Source of the DNA: JBAPRR01 sp049281195
GTDB taxonomy: Bacteria; Actinomycetota; Acidimicrobiia; Acidimicrobiales; CAVXTF01
Reading direction: 5' to 3'
Assembly (NCBI GenBank): GCA_049281195.1
Contig: JBAPRR010000220.1
Span: forward strand, 1-6,338
DNA: 6,338 nucleotides
The position numbers and the translations under genes were made by a program. The notes under the pieces are model-generated. The model saw nothing but the letters and a program-made list of their open reading frames with translations, ran no database searches and had not been told where the DNA came from. Below are positions 1 to 6,192 of the stretch, in pieces. Every line of letters begins with the position of its first letter. Position 1 is the stretch's first letter.

Positions 1-2092
1 GATTGGTCAGATCCGAGATGAAGTCCGGTCCGATCGATCCCAGCCCGGTCAGGCTGTCGTACCCGGGAGCGACCGTCTGTGTCATCGGGCGTGTCTCGCA
101 GTTCCCGGTCTCGTCGCAGTAGGTCACAGGACCGTCGTAGGCGAACTCCCTGAACGAGTCGATGGTTCCCGTGGCTCCCCCTACGTACGTGTTGGCATGG
201 TCGACGCGGTAGTCGGCCTGTAGTCCTCCCGACACGATGTCCTGTATTGCACCGGACTCCGTGTTCAGGTGGTACAGGGACGGGTTCAGGAAACCGACGG
301 CAGCTCCGCCGGCCGAGATAGATGCCTGATCCACGTCGGCAATCAGACCCGCGAGCAAAGGTGATGCGAGGCTGGTTCCCCCGTAACGGGTCGTGGCGTA
401 CTTGACTGTTCCGTTCGGGAACGTCTCGTGCAACCCGATCAGGAACCCGGTCGCGGGATCCGCGTCGAGCGAGATGTCGGGAATGACCCTCATCGGGGTG
501 GGGCCGTCTATGTCCTCGTTACGTAGCGACAACGAAGAAGGGACGGCCGAGGCCTGGTACCACGGTTGGGTGTAGTTGTAACTGGTGAATCCCCCACTGG
601 CGCCGTCGAGGCTGGTGGTCATCCAGGTTCCAACCGTCGACGAGGTGCACCCGGGGATTCCCCCGACCACATTCGCCGTGCAAAGGAAAGAACGTCCGGT
701 GGCCCATCCGTAGTCGCCCACCTGCTGTCCCGATTTGCCGATGAGAAGCGACGTCCCGCCGACAGCCGTGACGTAAGGGCTCTCAGACGGGTAGTTAGCC
801 GACGACAGGCCGATCTCGTTGTAGTTGTCGCCGTCGTCACCCGATGAGAACTGCACGGTGATGCCGCTCGAGTCCGCCAACATGAACAGGTCATCGAAGG
901 CCGTCTTGCTTGCGACATCGTCGAAAAGGTCTCCGCCGGTGTCTGCCCACGAGTTCGTGACCACGTTGGCCAGGTTGTTGTCGATCACGTCCTGCTCAGC
1001 ATTGAACAAGCCGGTGTCGAGACAGTCCTGGGCCCCGACGTAGAGGATCGACGCGTCCGGCGCCACCGAGTGAACGGACTGGACATCGATTGCCTGCTCG
1101 TCGAGCCAGCTGGATGCCGCGCACTCCGCCTCGTCGTCGAACGGGGTTGCGTCGTCCTGGGAGAAGTTGGCGTTCGAGAACGGATTCGAAGGATCGGTTT
1201 GGTTGAAGTATTTGGTCGAGTCGCTCACGATCGTCCCCGAGCCGTAAGCGTCGATGATCGCCACCGTCACACCACTGCCCGTAGTCGAACTCGTAACCCC
1301 GTATGCCGAACGGAACTGACCAGGCTCATAACCGCAGACTTCGTACGGAACCGTGGTCGGATAGCCATTGCCGAACGCCGGGCTCGGGCTGATGGTCTTC
1401 TGTCCGTAGTAGTCGCCGCAAGGAGGAGCAGTCCTGAATGCTGGCGGCGCGGGGGGGAATTCTCCCGACTGAGCAGGCTTGGAAGTCGACTGAGCTCCAG
1501 AGGCCGCATCTGCCGGAGACTCGAGCTCCTCATTCACGCCCATTGCCCCCACGACAATGCCGGCCAGCGAGGCGGGCACCGACAGGTTGCTGTTCGCCAG
1601 GCGAAGCACCTGCCCGTCGACCCTGTAATTTTTGAGGTCGGTCCCGAATGCCTTCTCGATCTGGGCCGCCGTTCCTGAAGCAGATATCGTCGTGCGGTCT
1701 TTCGCCACACCTTGGACTTTGAACTTGTTGTTCTTCAGCCAAGTAAGAGCCTTGTTTACGCTCTTTGTGGTAGGCGAGAACTTGGATTCCCACTGGGCCG
1801 CGCTGACGTAATGACGGAAACTCGAACTACCCGGTGTGCTAACAGACTTGACAAGGGCTGCAGCCCCAGAGGAATCACGCAGTGACAGCACCAGATCGAA
1901 TTTCACCTGGCTCGACTTGGAAACCGAACCGACCGCTTGATGCCTCGCGACGAGAGTACTCTCGCTGCCCGCGAGGGTAATCCGTCCCGGTGAAGCTGCG
2001 CCGGCAGCCGACGACCCGACGACGGCTATTAGCGTTGCCACACAGAGAAACGCTGCTGCGCACACTCCCGCCGTGGATGACTTTTTTCGCAT
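1..2092 (-). CDS. Secreted S53 sedolisin / pro-kumamolisin-type acid serine peptidase (3' end outside window)
   Basis: Reading leftward from ATG 2092-2090, one frame stays open for 697 codons and runs off the left edge. Residues 1-33 form a Sec signal peptide: MRKKS, a hydrophobic core at about 8-26, and an AGAA site near 30-33. Residues about 62-190 match the pro-kumamolisin activation domain (PGSSSFRHYVSAAQWESKF and a following AFGTDL segment). The S53 catalytic domain starts near 255. Its Glu-Asp pair is E332 and D336 (EQAIDVQSVHSVAPDAS), the oxyanion Asp is D419 (SSGDDGD), and the nucleophile is S574 in GGTSLASP. D618-I619 and TGLGS near 682-686 fit the family's calcium site. Eight Cys after the propeptide (225, 253, 324, 357, 471, 482, 659, 665) could form disulfides outside the cell. 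Family members are exported, self-processing endopeptidases active at acidic pH. The start is fixed by AGGAGGG nine bases upstream. It is divergent from the ligase operon, with no evident functional link. Substrate specificity is unknown. Confidence 0.93.
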   Translation of the reverse strand, partial: MRKKSSTAGVCAAAFLCVATLIAVVGSSAAGAASPGRITLAGSESTLVARHQAVGSVSKSSQVKFDLVLSLRDSSGAAALVKSVSTPGSSSFRHYVSAAQWESKFSPTTKSVNKALTWLKNNKFKVQGVAKDRTTISASGTAAQIEKAFGTDLKNYRVDGQVLRLANSNLSVPASLAGIVVGAMGVNEELESPADAASGAQSTSKPAQSGEFPPAPPAFRTAPPCGDYYGQKTISPSPAFGNGYPTTVPYEVCGYEPGQFRSAYGVTSSTTGSGVTVAIIDAYGSGTIVSDSTKYFNQTDPSNPFSNANFSQDDATPFDDEAECAASSWLDEQAIDVQSVHSVAPDASILYVGAQDCLDTGLFNAEQDVIDNNLANVVTNSWADTGGDLFDDVASKTAFDDLFMLADSSGITVQFSSGDDGDNYNEIGLSSANYPSESPYVTAVGGTSLLIGKSGQQVGDYGWATGRSFLCTANVVGGIPGCTSSTVGTWMTTSLDGASGGFTSYNYTQPWYQASAVPSSLSLRNEDIDGPTPMRVIPDISLDADPATGFLIGLHETFPNGTVKYATTRYGGTSLASPLLAGLIADVDQASISAGGAAVGFLNPSLYHLNTESGAIQDIVSGGLQADYRVDHANTYVGGATGTIDSFREFAYDGPVTYCDETGNCETRPMTQTVAPGYDSLTGLGSIGPDFISDLTN

Positions 2093-2101
2093 TCGCACAT
2101 G

Positions 2102-2108
2102 CCCTCCT
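2102..2108 (-). promoter_or_regulatory. Ribosome binding site of the sedolisin gene
   Basis: On the minus strand AGGAGGG lies nine bases before ATG 2092-2090. A second ATG at 2100-2098 is only one base from this motif and is in a different frame, so the Shine-Dalgarno motif selects the ATG at 2092. Confidence 0.8.
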
Positions 2109-2182
2109 GGTTGTTTGGTTAAGGACAGATCCTCGGCCTCACCCCCTGAAATGGACGATCGCCATTTGACGAATCGCCACTT

Positions 2183-2209
2183 CCTTTTCGCTTCGGATAT
2201 GCCTTTTCG
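2183..2209. repeat. Short direct repeat CCTTTTCG x2
   Basis: CCTTTTCG occurs at 2183-2190 and 2202-2209, a 19-bp period or nearly two helical turns. It lies about 90-115 bp upstream of the protease start. The spacing would suit a regulator binding one face of the DNA, but with only two 8-bp copies chance is possible. Confidence 0.3.
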
Positions 2210-2237
2210 AGGTTAGGAGTGAGATCCGAAACAATCG

Positions 2238-2253
2238 TCCCCAAAAATGGGGA
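2238..2253. repeat. Perfect 6-bp inverted repeat, TCCCCA-AAAA-TGGGGA
   Basis: The two arms are perfectly complementary with a four-base A loop. The site lies in the divergent intergenic region, about 145 bp upstream of the protease start. No T-run follows on either strand, so a terminator is unlikely. An operator or a chance hairpin both remain possible. Confidence 0.35.
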
Positions 2254-2366
2254 ACTTCGGGGGGCCGGCGGGCTATGTCAACGAGTCGATGCAGATCATC
2301 GAGACATTTCCTCCAAAAAACGCTCGTTCCGCGATTCACGGCCGAAGACGGCCCACGGAAGGATCC

Positions 2367-2396
2367 TCGACACTCCCCATGCGCGATGGTTGTATT
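2367..2396 (+). promoter_or_regulatory. Possible sigma-70-like promoter of the permease-ligase operon
   Basis: TCGACA (2367-2372; five of six matches to TTGACA) and TGTATT (2391-2396; four of six matches to TATAAT) are separated by 18 bp. It points towards the operon, about 180 bp upstream of the first start. In GC-rich DNA such matches are weak evidence, and no other pair in the region looked better. Confidence 0.22.
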
Positions 2397-2555
2397 TCGC
2401 CCAGCGTGAGCGGAAATGCTCGCTCTGTCGTTGGCCTCGACCCGACAAATAGGGCGTTGCCGATTGGGGGCACCGTCCGCGCGGGACCTACGGCCACGGG
2501 AAGGACACTTCTTCCGGCGGCGGGGAACTTGCGGTGTCAGAGCCAAGGTCGGGCG

Positions 2556-2570
2556 CTTTTCCGGCAAAAG
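2556..2570. repeat. Palindrome CTTTT-CCGGC-AAAAG just before the operon's first start
   Basis: This 15-bp element has perfect 5-bp arms around CCGGC and ends seven bases before the inferred GTG start (2578) of the permease remnant, abutting a run of G (2570-2576). It could act as an operator or as an mRNA hairpin limiting access to the start. Both roles are inferred from position only. Confidence 0.35.
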
Positions 2571-2577
2571 GGGGGGT

Positions 2578-3045
2578 GTGAGCGACACTGCAATCCCGAA
2601 AAACCGAATCTCGACGCAGATGTGCCCCAGCATCACAAGCTCGGCTATGCACAGGAGCTTCGCCGCCGGATGGGCGGGTTTTCGAACTTCACCGTTTCTT
2701 TCACAATCATTTCGATACTGTCGGGATGCTCGAGGCGGTTCCGTGGGGACGAATTCCAGGCCGGACCGTGGAACCTGGGGCGATCTAGCCCACTGATCGG
2801 CCGGCTCGGATTTGCGTGGGTGTCCATCATCATCGTGCTGTTCATGCTGCCCGAGACCGGGCCGTTCAGCTCCATCACCTGGAAGACGCTCAATTGCGGC
2901 CCCGATAGCAGTGGGTGTGGTGGTTGCATACTCCGGTATCTTCTGGCTGGTGAGTGCGCGCAAATGGTTCACCGGTCCCCGCGCTCAGGGTGACGAAGCA
3001 GAACTCGAGGAAATCGAGCGCGAGCTGAAACCCGCCGGCCGTTAG
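2578..3045 (+). pseudogene. Decayed APC-family amino acid/amine permease: N- and C-terminal remnants
   Basis: The pieces match two ends of an APC-superfamily permease of about 500 residues. From GTG 2578 the frame reads VSDTAIP. After an apparent one-base loss near 2596-2598 it continues in the frame that gives HKLGYAQELRRRM and FSNFTVSFTIISILSGC (to 2729), which is the cytoplasmic N-terminus and first membrane helix. It then jumps directly to FRGDEFQAGPWNLGR and a late helix (FAWVSIIIVLFMLPETG), so roughly 300-350 residues carrying the middle helices are missing, with the junction near 2727-2745. A second frameshift, one extra base at 2895-2899, interrupts the usual NYAPIAVGV motif: TWKTLN is in one frame and APIAVGVVVAYSGIFWLVSARKWF in the next, ending at TAG 3043-3045. 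No working transporter could result. It sits 14 bp before the ligase start, so it was the operon's uptake gene, probably for an amine or amino acid; the substrate is unknown. The 3' frameshift and the deletion are clear; the 5' frameshift and GTG start are less certain. Confidence 0.82.
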
Positions 3046-3048
3046 ACC

Positions 3049-3055
3049 GAAGGGA
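3049..3055 (+). promoter_or_regulatory. Ribosome binding site before the TTG start of the ligase
   Basis: GAAGGGA lies four bases before TTG 3060-3062, in the 14-bp gap after the permease stop. It supports the TTG as start, which gives MTESQKTSRGWLSPDEL. No in-frame ATG or GTG occurs before the conserved TDMQGRLQGKR segment. Confidence 0.5.
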
Positions 3056-3059
3056 TCGA

Positions 3060-4430
3060 TTGACGGAGTCCCAGAAAACGAGCAGGGGCTGGCTGTCGCC
3101 TGACGAGCTGGCCGCCGGCATAGCCGCAGGACGAATCGACACCGTCCTGCTCGCCATCACAGACATGCAAGGCCGCCTGCAGGGCAAGCGGCTCGATGCC
3201 AACTTCTTTTTACACGATGTGGTACCGAACGCCGCCGAAGGCTGCAACTACCTGTTGGCCGTCGACGTCGACATGAACACAGTCGAGGGCTACGCCATGG
3301 CGTCTTGGGACAAGGGATACGGCGACTTCGTCCTGCAACCGGACATGGGCACGCTCCGGATGCTGCCGTGGCACGACAACACAGCCTTCTGCGTGGCAGA
3401 TGTCATGACCACCGAGCATGCAGAGGTCGCGCCTTCGCCACGGCAGGTGCTCCGCCGGCAGTTGGATCGTCTGGACCAGCTCGGGTTCACTGCGTACTGC
3501 GGCACGGAGCTCGAGTTCATCGTCTTCAACGAGACTTATGAAGAGGCCTGGAAGGGCGGCTACCGCGAGCTCACCCCGAGCAATCTCTACAACGTCGACT
3601 ATTCCCTGCTCGGCACGTCGCGTGTCGAGCCGTTGCTCAGACGGATCCGTCTGAACATGTCGGGCGCGGGCATGCTGGTCGAATCGGCCAAGGGTGAGTG
3701 CAACTTCGGTCAGCACGAGATCGCTTTCAAGTACACAGAGGCCCTGGCCAAGGCGGACGAACATTCCCTTTTCAAGACCGGCGCCAAAGAGATCGCGGCG
3801 CAACTCGGCCACAGTCTGACCTTCATGGCCAAGTACAACGAACGTGAGGGCAACTCGTGTCACGTTCACTTCTCGCTTCGGGACAAATCCGACAAACCGG
3901 TCTTCGCAGACGGCCACCGCCACTCGCGGGTATTCGACAAGGTCATCGCCGGCATGCTCGCATCGCTGCGCGAGACGACCCTGTTCCACGCCCCGAACAT
4001 CAACAGCTACAAGCGCTATGTCAAAGGCTCCTTCGCCCCGACGGCCATCGCCTGGGGACGCGACAACCGGTCCTGTGCGTTCAGGGTGGTCGGCCACGGA
4101 CCGTCCCTGCGGGTCGAATGTCGCGTTCCGGGCGGAGACGTGAACCCGTATCTCAGCCTTGCCGCGCTCGTCGCTTCCGCAATAAGAGGTCTGGAGGAAG
4201 ACTTGAACCTCGAAGCGGAGTTCCCCGGGAATGCTTACGACTCCGACAAGCCCCGGGTACCGTCGTCGATGCACGAAGCGGCCGAGCTGTTCACATCCAG
4301 CGAGTTCAACAGGAGCGCGTTCGGAGACGACGTGGTCGACCATTACACGAACTACGCCCACGTCGAGCTCGATGCTTACGCTTCCGCAGTAACCGACTGG
4401 GAACGTTTCCGGGGATTCGAACGGCTATGA
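3060..4430 (+). CDS. Glutamine-synthetase-family gamma-glutamyl-amine ligase (GlnA3/GlnA4/PuuA-like)
   Basis: This 456-residue protein spans the full GS-I fold. The N-terminal beta-grasp segment TDMQGRLQGKRL (about 34-45) stands where true glutamine synthetases carry the DGSS ammonium-site loop. The catalytic domain holds the metal and substrate residues: E150/E152 (ELEFIVF), E213 and E220 (GECNFGQHE), H268-V-H270, NSYKRYVKGSFAPTAIAWG followed by DNRS, and E353/R355 in the RVECRVPGGDVNPYLSL block. The NLYDLPPEE adenylylation loop of GS-I-beta is absent. Family knowledge: such paralogs (PuuA, Streptomyces GlnA3 and GlnA4) use ATP to join the gamma-carboxyl of glutamate to an amine such as a polyamine or ethanolamine, rather than to ammonia. 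The neighbours, an aldehyde dehydrogenase and a gamma-glutamyl hydrolase remnant, fit that role in cytosolic amine catabolism. The TTG start may keep expression low. All key residues look intact, unlike the flanking genes. The amine substrate cannot be told from sequence, and a role in nitrogen assimilation is unlikely but not excluded. Confidence 0.9.
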   Translation: MTESQKTSRGWLSPDELAAGIAAGRIDTVLLAITDMQGRLQGKRLDANFFLHDVVPNAAEGCNYLLAVDVDMNTVEGYAMASWDKGYGDFVLQPDMGTLRMLPWHDNTAFCVADVMTTEHAEVAPSPRQVLRRQLDRLDQLGFTAYCGTELEFIVFNETYEEAWKGGYRELTPSNLYNVDYSLLGTSRVEPLLRRIRLNMSGAGMLVESAKGECNFGQHEIAFKYTEALAKADEHSLFKTGAKEIAAQLGHSLTFMAKYNEREGNSCHVHFSLRDKSDKPVFADGHRHSRVFDKVIAGMLASLRETTLFHAPNINSYKRYVKGSFAPTAIAWGRDNRSCAFRVVGHGPSLRVECRVPGGDVNPYLSLAALVASAIRGLEEDLNLEAEFPGNAYDSDKPRVPSSMHEAAELFTSSEFNRSAFGDDVVDHYTNYAHVELDAYASAVTDWERFRGFERL

Positions 4431-5794
4431 CCCAGACATTTGCGGTCATCAACCCGGCGAACGAGAAGGTGGTACGCGAAGTACCCGAGATGTCGGAACA
4501 GGAGACCGACGCCGCCATAGCGCGGGCCGCCTCCGCATTTCCGAAGTGGTCGAAAATGGCTCCGGCCGACCGGGCCACGCTTCTTCGCCGTTTCGCCGAG
4601 CGCATCGACTCGGCTCGTGACGAGCTGGCCGCGCTCGAAGTCACCGGTGCCGGTCACACCATCTCCAACGCCCGATGGGAAGCCGGCAACGTACGCGACG
4701 TCGTCGAGTACTACGCGGCGGCCCCCGAGCGCTTCTTCGGCAAGCAGATCCCGGTAGCCGGGGGCGTGGACATCACCTTCCGGGAGCCCCTCGGAGTGGT
4801 CGGAGTGATCGTTCCGTGGAATTTTCCGATGGTCATAGCCGGATGGGGCTTCGCCCCCGCACTCGCGGCGGGGAACACCGTGGTGGTGAAGCCCGCTCAG
4901 ATCACGCCGCTTTCTGCGATCCGGTTGGGCGAGCTGGCCAAAGACGCCGGGATCCCCGAAGACGTCTTTCAGGTGGTGACAGGCTCCGGTAGCAAGGTCG
5001 GATGGCGTTTCGTGACCAACGAATCGGTCCGCAAGGTCTGCTTCACCGGATCGACCGAGGTCGGCAAAAAGATCATGGCCGGCTGTGCCGACCAGGTGAA
5101 ACGGGTGACCCTGGAGCTCGGGGGCAAGTCAGCGAACATCATCTTCGCCGACTCCGACATCGAAGAGGCGGCCAGGACCGCTCCATACGCCGTCTTCGAC
5201 AACGCCGGCCAGGACTGCTGCGCTCGCTCGCGCGTACTCGTACAACGACCCGCTTACGACCGTTTCATGGAGCTTCTCGAACCTGCGGTCAAAGCAGTGG
5301 CCGTACTGGACCCGACCGACGACAAAAGTGAGATGGGGCCGCTCATCTCGGCGGACCACCGTGCATCTGTGGCGGATTTCGTCCCGCAGTCGGCGCCGGT
5401 GGCGTTCACCGGCTCGGTTCCCGACGGCCCCGGCTTCTGGTTCCCTCCAACGGTGCTCGCTCCGATCGATCGCAACGCCAGGGCGTTTCGTGAGGAGATC
5501 TTCGGACCCGTTGTCGCGGTCGTTTCGTTCGAGGACGAAGCAGATGCCATCCAGATCGCCAACGACACCCCCTACGGTCTGTCCGGATCGATCTGGACCG
5601 GCGACATCAAAAAGGCTCTCCGGGTGGCACGGGCGGTCGAGACAGGGAACCTGTCGGTCAACTCGCATTCCTCGGTCCGCTACTCCACCCCGTTCGGCGG
5701 GTTCAAGCAGTCCGGCATAGGACGCGAGCTCGGCCCGGACGCGCTCGAGGCGTTCTCCGACGTGAAGAACGTCTTCATCTCCACTTCGGAATGA
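4427..5794 (+). CDS. NAD(P)+-dependent aldehyde dehydrogenase (PuuC-like role)
   Basis: The 455-residue protein is complete and slightly shorter than the 480-500 residues of typical ALDHs. Landmarks in order are the start MTQTFAVINPANEKVV; the cofactor/oxyanion motif VPWNFP with N132; K155 in VVVKPA; FTGSTEVGKK, the nucleotide-binding turn; the general base E230 in LELGGKS; the nucleophile C264 in NAGQDCCARSR; E357 and F359 in EEIFGPV; and the C-terminal FGGFKQSGIGRELG. The reaction is oxidation of an aldehyde to its acid, and by context the aldehyde derives from a gamma-glutamylated amine. The ATG overlaps the ligase stop as ATGA, and its own stop overlaps the next ATG in the same way, which implies one mRNA and translational coupling. 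The frame is open for about 570 bp upstream, inside the ligase gene, but that part is out-of-frame ligase sequence and shows no ALDH similarity. An amine oxidase or dehydrogenase that would produce the aldehyde is not in the window. The exact substrate is inferred only. Confidence 0.93.
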   Translation: MTQTFAVINPANEKVVREVPEMSEQETDAAIARAASAFPKWSKMAPADRATLLRRFAERIDSARDELAALEVTGAGHTISNARWEAGNVRDVVEYYAAAPERFFGKQIPVAGGVDITFREPLGVVGVIVPWNFPMVIAGWGFAPALAAGNTVVVKPAQITPLSAIRLGELAKDAGIPEDVFQVVTGSGSKVGWRFVTNESVRKVCFTGSTEVGKKIMAGCADQVKRVTLELGGKSANIIFADSDIEEAARTAPYAVFDNAGQDCCARSRVLVQRPAYDRFMELLEPAVKAVAVLDPTDDKSEMGPLISADHRASVADFVPQSAPVAFTGSVPDGPGFWFPPTVLAPIDRNARAFREEIFGPVVAVVSFEDEADAIQIANDTPYGLSGSIWTGDIKKALRVARAVETGNLSVNSHSSVRYSTPFGGFKQSGIGRELGPDALEAFSDVKNVFISTSE

Positions 5795-6192
5795 ACCGCA
5801 GTCGGAACCGTGACGCGTCACGTCCGGTCATAGGAATCACGGCCTACGAAGAGGACGCGCGGTGGGGCCTGTGGGCAGAGCGCGCCGTGCTCGTTGCGGT
5901 GACCTATGTGCAGGCTGTCGAAAAAGCCGGAGGCGCACCGATGATGCTCCCGGCCCAGTCGGCAAACCTCGAGAGTTTGCTCGAGAGGGTCGACGGACTG
6001 GTCATATCTGGGGGGCTCGGCGCAGGGTTGACCGTCGTTGCGAAAGCAGATGACGGCACCATCGAAGCCGTCGAAGACTGATCGCTCAGATTCTGCATCG
6101 GAGTGCAATGGCAACCCGAGGTCGGAGACGACCGGGCACTTTTCGAAGGCCTGGTGAAAGGGTCGCGTCAGACCATCAAAAGGAGCATGTAG
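5791..6192 (+). pseudogene. Decayed gamma-glutamyl-amide hydrolase (PuuD-like, peptidase C26 / class-I GATase fold)
   Basis: The first 75 residues (RPVIGITAYEEDARWG, YVQAVEKAGGAPMMLP, VDGLVISGG) are the N-terminus of gamma-glutamyl-GABA hydrolase-like proteins, which are about 240-260 residues long. At 6013-6018 the frame passes directly into LGAGLTVVAKADDGTIEAVED, a segment near the family's C-terminus. Some 100 residues are missing in frame, including the GICRG-type elbow with the catalytic Cys. TGA at 6079-6081 stops translation at 96 residues. Beyond it the same frame continues with SLRFCIGVQWQPEVGDD and RALFEGLV to TAG 6190-6192, so the stop is a nonsense mutation (a CGA to TGA change would explain it) inside a once longer gene. 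The catalytic His of the HPE motif is Gln here (QWQPE). The intact enzyme would release glutamate from a gamma-glutamylated acid, completing the pathway of the two genes before it. It overlaps the ALDH stop by ATGA and has no clear ribosome site. An active hydrolase is excluded; a residual 96-aa peptide could be made. Confidence 0.87.

Larger units (their letters stand above)
2093..2577. other. Divergent intergenic region, no recognisable gene
   Basis: This 485-bp stretch separates the leftward protease gene from the rightward operon and should hold the promoters of both. Open frames cross it on both strands, but their translations resemble no family I know, lack a ribosome site, and merge with the permease remnant or its antisense. 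It contains a repeated CCTTTTCG (2183-2190 and 2202-2209), a TCCCCA/TGGGGA hairpin (2238-2253), a GGCCG/CGGCC hairpin (2340-2353) and a CTTTT/AAAAG hairpin (2556-2570). None has the T-tract of an intrinsic terminator. Confidence 0.6.

Noticed and set aside
2098..2100. Alternative ATG for the protease gene
   Set aside because: It is out of frame with the signal peptide and only one base from the Shine-Dalgarno motif.
2238..2253. Intrinsic terminator at the TCCCCA/TGGGGA hairpin
   Set aside because: No T-tract follows on either strand, and no gene ends nearby in either direction.
2247..2577. ATG at 2247 as start of a 248-aa protein that includes the permease pieces
   Set aside because: The 110 residues before the permease signature resemble nothing, and there is no suitable ribosome site. 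The frame also leaves permease sequence at 2895. It is read here as spacer plus pseudogene.
2139..2972. 277-codon open frame on the minus strand
   Set aside because: It lies antisense to the permease remnant and the spacer, has low-complexity Arg/Pro-rich translation with no family resemblance, and has no ribosome site. The permease signatures on the plus strand explain the region better.
3210..4361. 383-codon open frame on the minus strand
   Set aside because: It is fully antisense to the ligase gene. Long antisense frames are expected in GC-rich codon usage, and the plus strand has unambiguous catalytic motifs.
3857..4426. Open extension of the ALDH frame upstream of 4427
   Set aside because: The translation is Arg-rich out-of-frame ligase sequence. 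ALDH similarity begins at the ATG of the ATGA overlap, which also gives the usual N-terminus.
5129..5821. 230-codon open frame on the minus strand
   Set aside because: It is antisense to the 3' half of the ALDH gene and has no recognisable domain.
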